This document shows, piece after piece, positions 1 through 8,911 of a stretch of DNA of 64,000 nt (position 1 is the first letter of the stretch; each line of letters starts with the position of its first letter). The position numbers and the translations under genes were made by a program. The stretch is from Thioalkalivibrio sp. ALJ12. Lineage in GTDB: Bacteria; Pseudomonadota; Gammaproteobacteria; Ectothiorhodospirales; Ectothiorhodospiraceae. Location of the stretch: the NCBI RefSeq assembly GCF_000378305.1, contig NZ_KB899538.1:496001-560000 (forward strand). The letters run 5' to 3'. The notes under the pieces are model-generated. The model ran no database searches. It was not told the DNA's origin and was given only the letters and a program-made list of their open reading frames with translations.

Positions 1-1
1 G

Positions 2-28
2 AACCGCGAGCGGCGTGGCGCGCCGTAA
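2..28 (+). other. possible 3' end of an upstream CDS
   Basis: One frame at the very start of the window reads eight codons and then a TAA at 26-28. It could be the tail of a gene lying to the left, 46 bases before the asparagine synthase start. Nothing else supports it, and the reading frame is too short to identify. Confidence 0.2.
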
Positions 29-74
29 ACCGCGCCCCGCTCGCACCCACGGAATCGAACCAAGGAGACATGCC

Positions 75-2093
75 ATGTGTGGCATCGCCGGAATCTTTCA
101 CGCCGACCCCAACCGCAAGGTGGACCCGCAGACCCTGGTCAACATGGCCGCGATCCAGTATCACCGCGGCCCCGACGGCTTCGGCTACAAGACGCTGGAC
201 GACCGCGGCGTGGGCTTCTCCCATGCCCGCCTGTCGATCATCGACCTGGACGAAAACCGCGGCCGCCAGCCGTTCTGTATGACCGACGGATCGATCATGA
301 CCGCGGTCAACGGCGAGCTGTACGACTACAAGCGCATCCGTACCGACCTGACCTCGCGCGGCGTGCAGTTCCGCACCAAGAGCGACTCCGAGATGGTCAT
401 GCACCTGTACCGGCGCGAGGGGCTGGAGGATGCGATCAAGCACTTCCGCGGCGAGTTCGCGATCTCGCTGTATGACCGCGAGCATGATCGCCTGGTGCTG
501 ATCCGCGACCGCTTCGGCATCAAGCCGCTGTATTTCACCGAGGCCAATGGCAGCTTCGTGTTCGGCTCCGAGCTGAAGGTGCTGTTCGCCAATCCCGACG
601 TCCCGCGCCAGTTTGCCGATGACGGCCTGTACCACCAGCTGATGCAGACCATGGTCCCGGGCACCACTGCGTTCGAGGGCATCCACCAAGTGAAGCCCGG
701 CCACATGGTCATCGTCGAACGGGCCCACGGCAAGCTGAAGGTGCGCCAGGAGAAGTACTGGGACATGGACTTCCCGCTGGCCTCCGAGCGCCCGCCGGAG
801 GAGGATGCCGACGAGAACTACTGGATCGAGGGCGTGCGGGAACAGTTGATGGAGGCCGTCCAGCTGCGCCTGGAGGCCGACGTGCCGGTCGCCTGCTACC
901 TCTCCGGCGGGATCGACTCCTGCATCACCCTGGGCCTGGCCTCGGCCAGCCAGCAGTCGCCGGTCAAGGCCTTCACCATCGGCTTCGACAACGACGACTA
1001 CGACGAAACGGCGATTGCCCGCGAGATGGCCGAGAGCGTCGGCGCCGACCAGGACATCCTGAAGCTGAATGCGGATCACCTCTACGACAACTTCGAAGAG
1101 GCCCTGTGGCACGCCGAGCGCACCATCTACAACACGCTGGGGGTGGCCAAGCTGTTGATGAGCCGGCACGTGAACGAGGCGGGCTACAAGGTGGTGGTGA
1201 CCGGCGAGGGCTCGGACGAGCTGTTCGGTGGCTACCCGGCCTTCCGCCGCGACATGTTCCTGCACGGCCTGGACACCCTGCCGGAGGCTGACCGCGCCGC
1301 CTGGCAGCAGATGCTGAACGAGTCCAACGAGCTGTTCTCCGGCGCGATGCTGGCCGAGGACGAGGTCGACGACCCCGAGTTCACGAAGATGATGGGCTTT
1401 ACGCCGTCCTGTCTGCAGCCCTGGCTGGCGGCAGCCGAGCACGTGCCCGGCCTGCTGGCGCCGGAGCGCCGCGAACGCATGCAGGACTACCAGCCCGGCA
1501 AGGCGATCGCCAACGCCCTGGACGACGACATGCTGGATGGCCGGCATCCGCTGGACAAGGCCCAGTACGTCTGGATCAAGACCATGCTGGAGGGCCAGAT
1601 CCTGACCTGGGGTGGCGACCGCATGGACATGGCCAACTCCATGGAGGCGCGCCCGCCGTTTCTCGACCACCACCTGGCCGAGTTCTGCGCCCACCTGCCG
1701 CCGACCCTGCGCATCAAGGGCCGCACCGAGAAGTACGTGCTGCGCGAATCGATGAAGGGCCTGCTCCCGAAGGTGCTCTACGAGCGCGAGAAGTTCGCGT
1801 TTATGGCCCCGCCGGCGCACACCGACCCGGTCAAGTGGGCAGCGATGAAGGCCCTGGCCGACCGCTACCTGTCGCCGGAGAAGGTGGCCGAGGCGGGTCT
1901 GCTGGACCCGGAAGGCGTGCGCCGCGTGTTCGAGATCCACGAGGACGAGACCACCCCGGCAGCCACCCAGGTCCAGCTGGACGCGGTGATCAACCACATG
2001 ATCGGGGTGCAGGTCCTGCACGAGAAGTTCGTCGCCACTGACATCCCGGCGCTGGCTCGCCAGAAGGCCGACGAGTTCGGCTGGCGGCCGTAA
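75..2093 (+). CDS. asnB: asparagine synthase (glutamine-hydrolysing)
   Basis: Makes asparagine from aspartate, ATP and glutamine in the cytoplasm. The ATG at 75 is chosen because it gives MCGIAGIF, placing the catalytic cysteine at residue 2 as the N-terminal amidotransferase class II domain requires, and it follows an AAGGAG-type ribosome site at 61-67. An in-frame GTG at 15 would bury the nucleophile. Residues 1 to about 210 form the glutaminase domain. The synthetase domain begins near 230 with the PPi-binding SGGIDS motif at about 276-281. At 672 aa it is longer than E. coli AsnB (about 554 aa), with an extended C-terminus. A role in modifying another metabolite, as in some AsnB paralogues, cannot be excluded. 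It converges on the kinase at 2152. Confidence 0.9.
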   Translation: MCGIAGIFHADPNRKVDPQTLVNMAAIQYHRGPDGFGYKTLDDRGVGFSHARLSIIDLDENRGRQPFCMTDGSIMTAVNGELYDYKRIRTDLTSRGVQFRTKSDSEMVMHLYRREGLEDAIKHFRGEFAISLYDREHDRLVLIRDRFGIKPLYFTEANGSFVFGSELKVLFANPDVPRQFADDGLYHQLMQTMVPGTTAFEGIHQVKPGHMVIVERAHGKLKVRQEKYWDMDFPLASERPPEEDADENYWIEGVREQLMEAVQLRLEADVPVACYLSGGIDSCITLGLASASQQSPVKAFTIGFDNDDYDETAIAREMAESVGADQDILKLNADHLYDNFEEALWHAERTIYNTLGVAKLLMSRHVNEAGYKVVVTGEGSDELFGGYPAFRRDMFLHGLDTLPEADRAAWQQMLNESNELFSGAMLAEDEVDDPEFTKMMGFTPSCLQPWLAAAEHVPGLLAPERRERMQDYQPGKAIANALDDDMLDGRHPLDKAQYVWIKTMLEGQILTWGGDRMDMANSMEARPPFLDHHLAEFCAHLPPTLRIKGRTEKYVLRESMKGLLPKVLYEREKFAFMAPPAHTDPVKWAAMKALADRYLSPEKVAEAGLLDPEGVRRVFEIHEDETTPAATQVQLDAVINHMIGVQVLHEKFVATDIPALARQKADEFGWRP

Positions 2094-2151
2094 ACCCGGG
2101 TTACGGACGGCCAGGAACTGCCTCGCAAGAGGGGACCGGGTGGTCCGGTGC

Positions 2152-3036
2152 TCAATCCCAGCTGTTGCGGGCGTCCTGGTAAAAGCCGGGGTCGTCGCTG
2201 GTGGCGCCCTGCAGGGTGCAGACCGCCGCCGCGAACGCCAGCGCGCGTTCGAGGGTGGTCGGCCAGCCCCAGTCCTGTCGCATGCCGAGCAGGACGACAC
2301 TGGCAAAGGCATCGCCGGCCCCGACCGCATCGCGCAGCTCGGGTACCGGCGGGGCCGGGGCCGCAAAGCGCTCGCCGTTGACGGTACGAATGATCGCCCC
2401 GCCGGCCCCGGCGGTGACGACCAGGGCCTGACGGATGCCCGCCTGCTCGAGCAGGGCGGTCTCCGCCTCGTCGTCCGCAGCCCCGGGGACCAGGGTGGCC
2501 AGCTCGTCCTGGTTCAGCTTCACCACGTCGGCGTCCCGTATCAGGTCCAGCGTCGTGTCTCGCGTATACCAGGGGTCGCGCAGGTTCACGTCCACGAAGC
2601 GGTGCCCGGCGCGTTCGCGCAGGCGTGCCAGCAGGTCGTGATTCCCCCGGCGCAGGGCCAGTGTGCCGTGGTAGAGCAGTGGCGTGGAGGCGGGCAGCGC
2701 ATCGGCCCAGGCTGCGGGTACGTCGTCGTAGGCCTGGTCCGGCACGATGGTGTAGCTGGGCTCGCCGCGGGCGAGTTCGACCCGGACTTCGCCGGTCGGG
2801 GCTTCGGGGTGCCGATACAGCCCGCGGGCGTCCATGCCGATCGCATCCATGCGGGCCTGCACCGCGGCGCCCGCCGGGTCGTTGCCTATGCCGCCGACGA
2901 AACAGACCGGCTCCCCGAGCTGATGCAGGTTCCAGGCGACATTGAACGGCGCTCCGCCCAGGACGCGCTGTCCATCGGGAAAGACATCGAACAGGACCTC
3001 GCCAAAGATCAGCTGGGGGGATGGCTCGGCAATCAC
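2152..3036 (-). CDS. PfkB-family sugar kinase, fructokinase-like
   Basis: Predicted ATP-dependent carbohydrate kinase of 294 aa in the ribokinase/PfkB superfamily. The signature DAVGAGDAF lies at residues 236-244, with the catalytic Asp at 242 and the anion-hole GAGD. The N-terminal GGAPFNVAWNL segment resembles the PfkB signature 1 of fructokinases. It lies 34 bases downstream of the diguanylate cyclase on the same strand and may be co-transcribed with it. The substrate cannot be read from sequence; fructose is the best guess because the GGAPFN motif is typical of fructokinases. Confidence 0.8.
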   Translation of the reverse strand: MIAEPSPQLIFGEVLFDVFPDGQRVLGGAPFNVAWNLHQLGEPVCFVGGIGNDPAGAAVQARMDAIGMDARGLYRHPEAPTGEVRVELARGEPSYTIVPDQAYDDVPAAWADALPASTPLLYHGTLALRRGNHDLLARLRERAGHRFVDVNLRDPWYTRDTTLDLIRDADVVKLNQDELATLVPGAADDEAETALLEQAGIRQALVVTAGAGGAIIRTVNGERFAAPAPPVPELRDAVGAGDAFASVVLLGMRQDWGWPTTLERALAFAAAVCTLQGATSDDPGFYQDARNSWD

Positions 3037-3070
3037 AACGGCCTCCTATCAGGGAAATTCTCCCGGGGGA

Positions 3071-4372
3071 TCAGGAAGGGTGTGGCTCGCGGTCGGCCCG
3101 CTCCACGCGATCGCGCCCGAGCTTCTTCGCCTGTAGCAGGGCGTGATCCGCGGCGTCGAAGATGGCCGCGGTGGACTGTCCGGCCGCGATCGGGCACATG
3201 CCCGCCGAAATGGTCACGCGCAGCCGCGTCTTGCCGGCCCGTACGATCAGGCGATCCACGGCCTCGCGGATCGAATCGGCACGGCGCTGGCAGGTGTCCG
3301 GGTCGGAGGTGAGGATCATCACGAATTCCTCGCCCCCGTAGCGCGCAACGAAGTCCTCGCTGCGCACGCCCTCGGCCAGGATCTCTGCGACGGCCTTCAG
3401 CACCTTGTCGCCGGCACTGTGGCCGTATTCGTCGTTGATCGCCTTGAAGCGGTCGATGTCCCAGACCAGCAGGCAGGCCGGTTGCTCCGCCCCCAGGTCC
3501 TCCCGCAGGCCATCAAGGTAGCGCTCGAAAGCCGTGCGATTGGGCAGCCCGGTCAGGCTGTCGCGGTAGGCCTCCGCCCGCGCCTGATCCAGCCGCTTGC
3601 GCAGGGCACTGACCTGCGACTCCAGCGTACGGCCCTTCGCTCGCAGCAGGCGGTTGCGCTCCAGGGCCTCGAGCAGATCGTTCTCCTGCTGATTGCGAAA
3701 GGCCGCCACATGTTCGACCACGCGATCCAGACCCCGGCTGATCTCCTGGCGCAGGGTGGCGATGTCCTCCAGGTCGTCCATGCGGCCCTTCATGGCCCGG
3801 ACATTGTCCGAGATGCCATCGTGCAGGGTGGCAACCGAGGCGCGTGTACGTTCGCTGCGTTTCTCGTCTTCCGACAGGGCCGAGTCGACGTCTTCCAGGC
3901 GATGCCAGATCTCGCCCACGACGTCCGACAGCTCGTCGCGCTCGTGCATGGCGCGCTCGCACTTGTCGTGCAGCACCCGGAAGAGCTGAGAAAGCGTTCG
4001 TTCGATCTCCGAGCGGTCGCGCCGTTCGGTCGCGCGATGCAGGTCATCCAGGCCGGGGTCCAGGAAATCGAACCCGTTCAGTCCGCGGCGCACGACCTCG
4101 AGCACAGCGCTGGCCAGGTCCTCGTGGTGATCGGAGCTGCGGACCGCGTCGGCCAGCTGTGCACCCAGCCGATCCATCCAGGCAGAGTCGGGCGGGCTGG
4201 ACTCCACCGCGCGGGACAGGTCCTGAACCGCGCCATCCAGTGCCGGCACGCGGGCGCTGACCACCGCCAGTGCCCTCAGGGCCACCCGCCTCAGTGCATC
4301 CTGCTGGACCTGCTCGCGCTCCAGGCGGCGCTCGAGGTCGATGATGGTCCTGCGCATCTCGCTGGCGGACAT
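3071..4372 (-). CDS. diguanylate cyclase (GGDEF domain)
   Basis: Makes cyclic di-GMP from two GTP. The C-terminal third (about 265-425) is a GGDEF domain with an intact GGEEF active site at 346-350 and DSLTGLPNR at its start. An RSED inhibitory-site motif (RxxD) at 337-340 lies five residues before GGEEF, so product inhibition is expected. The N-terminal 260 residues have no membrane segment and are rich in heptad-like charged helices, suggesting a cytosolic coiled-coil sensory or dimerisation region of unrecognised family. No EAL domain is present. Start at 4372 is the first ATG of the frame. Confidence 0.9.
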   Translation of the reverse strand: MSASEMRRTIIDLERRLEREQVQQDALRRVALRALAVVSARVPALDGAVQDLSRAVESSPPDSAWMDRLGAQLADAVRSSDHHEDLASAVLEVVRRGLNGFDFLDPGLDDLHRATERRDRSEIERTLSQLFRVLHDKCERAMHERDELSDVVGEIWHRLEDVDSALSEDEKRSERTRASVATLHDGISDNVRAMKGRMDDLEDIATLRQEISRGLDRVVEHVAAFRNQQENDLLEALERNRLLRAKGRTLESQVSALRKRLDQARAEAYRDSLTGLPNRTAFERYLDGLREDLGAEQPACLLVWDIDRFKAINDEYGHSAGDKVLKAVAEILAEGVRSEDFVARYGGEEFVMILTSDPDTCQRRADSIREAVDRLIVRAGKTRLRVTISAGMCPIAAGQSTAAIFDAADHALLQAKKLGRDRVERADREPHPS

Positions 4373-4453
4373 GGGGCTCCCGAAAGGGCTGTGGGGTCTG
4401 GACGTGCCGGGATCATTTAACCGCGTCCGCGACGCGGACGCCAGCGATGGGAC

Positions 4454-5326
4454 TCAGGCGGTGTGGCGGGTTCCGTGCAGCGACTGGGCGGCTGGCAGCT
4501 CGATCTCGATACCGACCGGGAGGTGGTCGGACAGGGCCACGTTGTACACGCGCATGTCGCTGACATGCAGGTCCGGGGTCAGCAGGATGTGGTCGAACAC
4601 GAGGCGCGGATCCCAGGAGGGGTAGGTGGCCGGGCAGCTGATCGGCTCCAGCAGCCCGGTACGGGCGACCAAACGCCGGATCTCCAGGCTGTCCTGCTGG
4701 CAGTTGAGATCCCCCATCACCACGGCGTGGCGTTCCGACTGGATCCGTTCGGCGACGTAGTCCAGCTGGGCCTGGCGTGCGCGCCGGCCGAGTGCCAGGT
4801 GCAGCAGAAACAGCACCAGCTCCTCGCCATTTTCCATTGCGTAACGGGCCTCGATGGCCCCGCGCCCCGGCAGCGGCCCGGGCAGGCGGTGCATCTCGAC
4901 CCGTTCCGGCTCCAGCCGCGAAAACAAGGCCAGCGAGTGTTTGGCGAACTGGCCGAGATTGCGGTTGATGCGATTGTAGGTATGCGGGAAGCGGGCCTTT
5001 TCCGACAGATAGGAGGCCAGGTCCACGAAGTTCGAGCGCAGGCTGCCACCGTCCAGCTCCTGGACGCCGACGATGTCGAAGTCGGAGATGAAACGCGCCA
5101 CGCGATCCAGGTTGCCGATCCGCCCCTTATAGGGAAGGACGTGCTTCCAGGAGTTGGTCAGATAGTGGTGCAGGCGCGACGAGGGGATGCCCACCTGGGC
5201 ATTGAAACTCAACAGGCGCAGGCGCTGCGCGCCCTGGTCGTGCTGATAGGTCAGTCCGCGTACCTCCGGCGAGGCCGGTTGTGCGCGAACGGGTTCGGCA
5301 TGCTTGCCGCTGGCCGTGGCCGTCAT
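4454..5326 (-). CDS. endonuclease/exonuclease/phosphatase family protein
   Basis: A 290-aa protein of the EEP (DNase I-like) fold. Hallmarks visible are the LSFNAQVG opening strand, VGVQELDGG with the metal-binding Glu, VMGDLNC with the Asp/Asn pair, and the C-terminal SDHLPV motif with the catalytic His. The start was set at 5326 (MTATASGK), because the reading frame further upstream has low-complexity Arg/Pro composition and runs antisense into the ThDP enzyme gene. No signal peptide is seen. Members act on DNA, RNA, phospholipids or phosphosugars, so the substrate is unknown. It lies 47 bases downstream of the acetolactate synthase-like gene. Confidence 0.8.
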   Translation of the reverse strand: MTATASGKHAEPVRAQPASPEVRGLTYQHDQGAQRLRLLSFNAQVGIPSSRLHHYLTNSWKHVLPYKGRIGNLDRVARFISDFDIVGVQELDGGSLRSNFVDLASYLSEKARFPHTYNRINRNLGQFAKHSLALFSRLEPERVEMHRLPGPLPGRGAIEARYAMENGEELVLFLLHLALGRRARQAQLDYVAERIQSERHAVVMGDLNCQQDSLEIRRLVARTGLLEPISCPATYPSWDPRLVFDHILLTPDLHVSDMRVYNVALSDHLPVGIEIELPAAQSLHGTRHTA

Positions 5327-5373
5327 ACTGCTTTGTTCCCCAGAGAACGGCGGAAGGTCCGCCCGGATACTAC

Positions 5374-7017
5374 CTAGAATGGACAGACCAACTCGCCCAA
5401 ACGTTCCGTCAGCTTCAGGTTTTCGCTGTAGTCGACCGGGCAGTCGATGATGGTGACACCGGGGGTGGCGAGGGCCTCGCGCAGGGCGGCCTCCAGGCTG
5501 TCGCCCGGGCCGATGCGCACACCGCTGGCGCCGAACGAGTGCGCCAGCTGGACAAAATCCGGGTTGCCGAAATCGACGAAGGCCTTGCGCCCGTACTCGC
5601 GCACCTGCTTCCACTCGATCAGGCCGTACGCATTATCGTTCCAGATCAGCACGACAAAGCTCTGGTTCAGGCGCACCGCCGTTTCCAGTTCCTGCACATT
5701 CATCAGGAAGCCGGCGTCTCCGGTGACCGCGATGACCTGGCGTTCGGGGTAGAGCGCCGCCGCCGCGATCGCTCCCGGCAGGGCGATGCCCATGCTGGCG
5801 AACCCGTTCGAGATCAGGCAGGTGTTGGGGAGCTCGCAGCGGAACATGCGCGCCATCCAGAGCTTGTGCGCCCCGACATCGGTAATCACCACGGCGTCGA
5901 GCTCGGCCGCGGTGCGAAGGTCCCAGATCAACTTCTGCGGCTTCAGCGGGAACTGGGTGTCCTCGCGATGCTCGTTCATGTCGTCGATCAGGTTCTGGCG
6001 CAGCGGGCGCAGGATGGTCTCCTCGCGCGGGTCCACGAGATCCGTGAGGCGGGCGAGGCAGGTATTTAGGTCGCCGATCACCTCGGATGAGACATTGTAG
6101 TGGCCATCGACCTCGGCCGGGGCGGAGTCGATGTGGATCAGCGTGCGGTCGCCGGTCGGGTGCCAGAGCCTGGGTGGATATTCCACCAGGTCGTAGCCGA
6201 TACAGACGATGACGTCGGCCTTGTGAAAGCCGAAATTGACGAAATCCTGGCTTTGCAGGCCCACCGAGCCCAGGGCCAGCGGGTGGCGGAACGGCAACAC
6301 GCCCTTGGCCATGAAGGTGTTCGCGACCGGGATATTAAGCGCGGAGGCCAGCTGCGAAAGGGCTCCGCTGGCTCCCGAGCGGATGACGCCGTTGCCCGCC
6401 AGGATCAGCGGATGCTGGGCCTCGTTGAGCAACTTCGCCGCGGCCTCCAGGGAGGCCTCGGCCGGCACCGCCTCGGGTCCGGCATGGACCGGGAGTGGCG
6501 GGTTGGGGCATGGCAGGGCGGCCACGTTTTCCGGAAGTTCAATGAAGCTGGCGCCGGGCTTGCCGCCCTCGGCCCACTTGAAGGCTTTGCGGACAACCTC
6601 CGGCAGTATCTCGGGCTCGACCACGCTGGAGCTGTACTTGGTGATCGGCTGGAACAGGCCCTTCAGGTCAAGGACCTGGTGCGACTCCTTGTGCAGCCGG
6701 TGAGTGCTGGCCTGGCCCGCGATCGCGACCAGCGGGGCGTGATCCATGTTGGCATCGGCGACACCGGTGATCAGGTTGGTCGCCCCCGGGCCAAGGGTCG
6801 CCAGGCAGACCCCGGCACGGCCGGACAGGCGACCATGGACGTCGGCCATGAAGGCCGCGCCCTGCTCGTGGCGCGTAGTGATGAACTCGATCGGGGAATC
6901 GGCCAGGGCGTCGAGAACGGCCATGTTCTCTTCGCCCGGCAGGCCGAACACGCGCTCGACCTGTTCCTGTTCCAGGCATTCGACCAGTCGCTGGGCCGTA
7001 GTGACGGTTGTGCTCAC
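5374..7017 (-). CDS. acetolactate synthase-like ThDP enzyme
   Basis: A 547-aa thiamine-diphosphate enzyme with the three usual domains. The ThDP-activating Glu is E51 in TTRHEQGAAF, and the ThDP/Mg motif begins GDAGF at 433 and ends at the NDNAYG Asn around 460-462. The family joins two pyruvate to acetolactate. No regulatory small subunit (ilvN/ilvH) is adjacent, so this is more like the catabolic AlsS type or a related ThDP enzyme than biosynthetic IlvB. It starts with GTG at 7017, 41 bases after the DsbA-like stop. Substrate assignment is by family only. Confidence 0.8.
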   Translation of the reverse strand: MSTTVTTAQRLVECLEQEQVERVFGLPGEENMAVLDALADSPIEFITTRHEQGAAFMADVHGRLSGRAGVCLATLGPGATNLITGVADANMDHAPLVAIAGQASTHRLHKESHQVLDLKGLFQPITKYSSSVVEPEILPEVVRKAFKWAEGGKPGASFIELPENVAALPCPNPPLPVHAGPEAVPAEASLEAAAKLLNEAQHPLILAGNGVIRSGASGALSQLASALNIPVANTFMAKGVLPFRHPLALGSVGLQSQDFVNFGFHKADVIVCIGYDLVEYPPRLWHPTGDRTLIHIDSAPAEVDGHYNVSSEVIGDLNTCLARLTDLVDPREETILRPLRQNLIDDMNEHREDTQFPLKPQKLIWDLRTAAELDAVVITDVGAHKLWMARMFRCELPNTCLISNGFASMGIALPGAIAAAALYPERQVIAVTGDAGFLMNVQELETAVRLNQSFVVLIWNDNAYGLIEWKQVREYGRKAFVDFGNPDFVQLAHSFGASGVRIGPGDSLEAALREALATPGVTIIDCPVDYSENLKLTERLGELVCPF

Positions 7018-7058
7018 GCGTTACGCCACCCGACGCTGGACCCTGGACACGGGCGGGG

Positions 7059-7691
7059 TCAGCCCCGGGCCCGTTCGATCAGGAAATCGGCGACGTCGAG
7101 CATCTCCTCGTGGCTGCGCGTCATGCTGGCCGAGACCACGGCCTCGCCGTCGATGACCAGGGTGGGCACACCCTCGACGCCGTACTCCTGAACGTCCTGG
7201 CCGGCCTCGGTGACCTTGCGGCGGATCTCCTCGGAGCGCATCACCTCGCGGAACTCGTCGGCGTCGAGGCCGCGCTGGTTGATAAAGCGCAGGATGGCGC
7301 TTTCCGAGCGCAGCTCGCGCCCCTGGTCATGGATGGCGTCGTAGAACGGTTGATGGACCTCGTTCAGCACTTCCAGCTTCTGTGCGGTGTAGAAGACGCG
7401 CGCATGCAGGGCCCAGACATCGTTCATCGGCGCGGGCAGATAGACGAACTCGACATCGTCATCCAGCCCCTTCTGCCACTCCTGCACATAGGGCTCGAAC
7501 GAGTAGCAGTGCGGGCAGCCATACCAGAAGACCTCGACCACCTGGATCTTGCCATCCTCCAGGCCGGTGTCGACCGGCGGCTGGATGGTGCGGAAGTTCT
7601 GACCATCCCGGTATTCGCGGGCCAGGCTGGTGCCGGTTGCCAGCAGCAATCCGGCACCGCCCATGGCACCCAGGAAATCACGACGCCTCAT
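7059..7691 (-). CDS. DsbA-family thiol:disulfide oxidoreductase
   Basis: A 210-aa periplasmic thioredoxin-fold protein. The N-terminus MRRRDFLGAM followed by a Gly/Leu-rich stretch is a likely export signal with twin-arginine character, cleaved near residue 24. The active site is CPHC at residues 59-62 and the cis-proline loop is GVPT in the C-terminal half, both typical of DsbA. Its ATG directly abuts the ccsB stop codon, so it belongs to the cytochrome c maturation operon. There it could handle disulfides in apocytochromes c or other exported proteins. Confidence 0.88.
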   Translation of the reverse strand: MRRRDFLGAMGGAGLLLATGTSLAREYRDGQNFRTIQPPVDTGLEDGKIQVVEVFWYGCPHCYSFEPYVQEWQKGLDDDVEFVYLPAPMNDVWALHARVFYTAQKLEVLNEVHQPFYDAIHDQGRELRSESAILRFINQRGLDADEFREVMRSEEIRRKVTEAGQDVQEYGVEGVPTLVIDGEAVVSASMTRSHEEMLDVADFLIERARG

Positions 7692-8864
7692 TTACAGCTC
7701 TCCGTAGGAATGCAGCCCGGACAGGAACATATTCACGCCCAGGAAGGTGAAGGTGGTCACGAACAGACCGATGATGGCCCACCAGGCCATGACCGGGCCG
7801 CGCCAGCCCTTGGTGAAGCGCATATGCAGCCAGGACGCGTAGGTCAGCCACAGAATCAGGCTCCAGGTCTCCTTCGGATCCCAGGTCCAGTAGCCGCCCC
7901 AGGCCTCGGCCGCCCACATCGCGCCCAGTACGGTGGCGATGGTGAAGAAGGCGAAACCGATCGCGATGGCCTTGTACATCACACTGTCCAGCGCATCCTT
8001 GCTGGGCAGCCGATGGGTGATCGCGGCATCCGGCCGGGTGCGCTCGAAACGGTGCTTGATCAGGTAGGCCACACCCAGCATGGCCGCGATGGCAAAGCCG
8101 CCGTAGCCGACGAAGTTGGTCGGTACGTGGATCTTCATCCACCAGGAGTTGAGGGCCGGCACCAGCGGTTCGATCTCGTGCGCCTGGCGGTCCCACATGT
8201 ACCACAGCAGGAAAGTCACCGAGGCGGCGATCACCAGCATCACGAAGGCGCCCATGGTGCGCTGACCGGTGCGCTGCTCGTAGTACAGGTACATGAGCGT
8301 GGTCATTACCGCCAGCAGGATGAATACCTCGTAGAGGTTGGACACCGGGATGTAGCCCCAGCTGGGGTCGGTCAGGTAGATCTCGCGCCAGCGCACCATC
8401 AGCGCCATCATGCCGGCGCCCGAGCCGATCCAGGCGAAAGCGGCCCCGAGGCGCGACGGGAAGTCGGATTTGCTGAACAGGCCGAGGATGTAGGTCGCGG
8501 TGGCCATGTAGAGCATCACGCTCATCCACATCACACCGGCCTGGCCGGAGCCAATGTAGTTCAGCCAGAAGTTGGTGCTGCCCCGGGCCAGATCGTCACC
8601 GTACAACCAGACCCCGAACAGCGAGAGCGCGGCGACGATGATCGAAAAGAGCTGCCAGGGGCGCCAGAACCAGCCCAACCAGGCACTCATGCCGGCGGCG
8701 AGGATCAGGCCGCCGGTGTCGTAGCGATCCATCAGGTGGCCATACTGCCAGTGAGCGATCACCGCAACGGCGAGCACCAGCGCAAAGTATGCCCAGTCGA
8801 GCGGCCGGATGCGCCGGAAGATACTGGGCCGTTCAAAATCCAGGGCCTCATGGGGTACTGACAT
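7692..8864 (-). CDS. ccsB: cytochrome c biogenesis protein CcsB/CcsA (system II)
   Basis: Haem-handling membrane component of the system II cytochrome c synthetase, 390 aa. It has many hydrophobic helices and the tryptophan-rich haem-binding WWD signature, GGYWTWDPKETW, at about 323-334. This region presents haem to apocytochrome on the outer face of the membrane. The gene follows resB by 47 bases and abuts the DsbA-like gene, the usual ResB-ResC pairing. The symbol follows the naming commonly used for this family in proteobacteria; others call it ccsA or resC. Confidence 0.93.
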   Translation of the reverse strand: MSVPHEALDFERPSIFRRIRPLDWAYFALVLAVAVIAHWQYGHLMDRYDTGGLILAAGMSAWLGWFWRPWQLFSIIVAALSLFGVWLYGDDLARGSTNFWLNYIGSGQAGVMWMSVMLYMATATYILGLFSKSDFPSRLGAAFAWIGSGAGMMALMVRWREIYLTDPSWGYIPVSNLYEVFILLAVMTTLMYLYYEQRTGQRTMGAFVMLVIAASVTFLLWYMWDRQAHEIEPLVPALNSWWMKIHVPTNFVGYGGFAIAAMLGVAYLIKHRFERTRPDAAITHRLPSKDALDSVMYKAIAIGFAFFTIATVLGAMWAAEAWGGYWTWDPKETWSLILWLTYASWLHMRFTKGWRGPVMAWWAIIGLFVTTFTFLGVNMFLSGLHSYGEL

Positions 8865-8911
8865 GGATCGCTCCTCCGACTGCTACCGGTTAGTCGTTCT
8901 TATTAGTTGAT

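Noticed and set aside
4372-4453. Possible small RNA or tRNA in the spacers of the 2-9 kb minus-strand series
   Set aside because: Spacers are short and show no cloverleaf, T-loop or terminator pattern. No tRNA or rRNA was recognised anywhere in the window.
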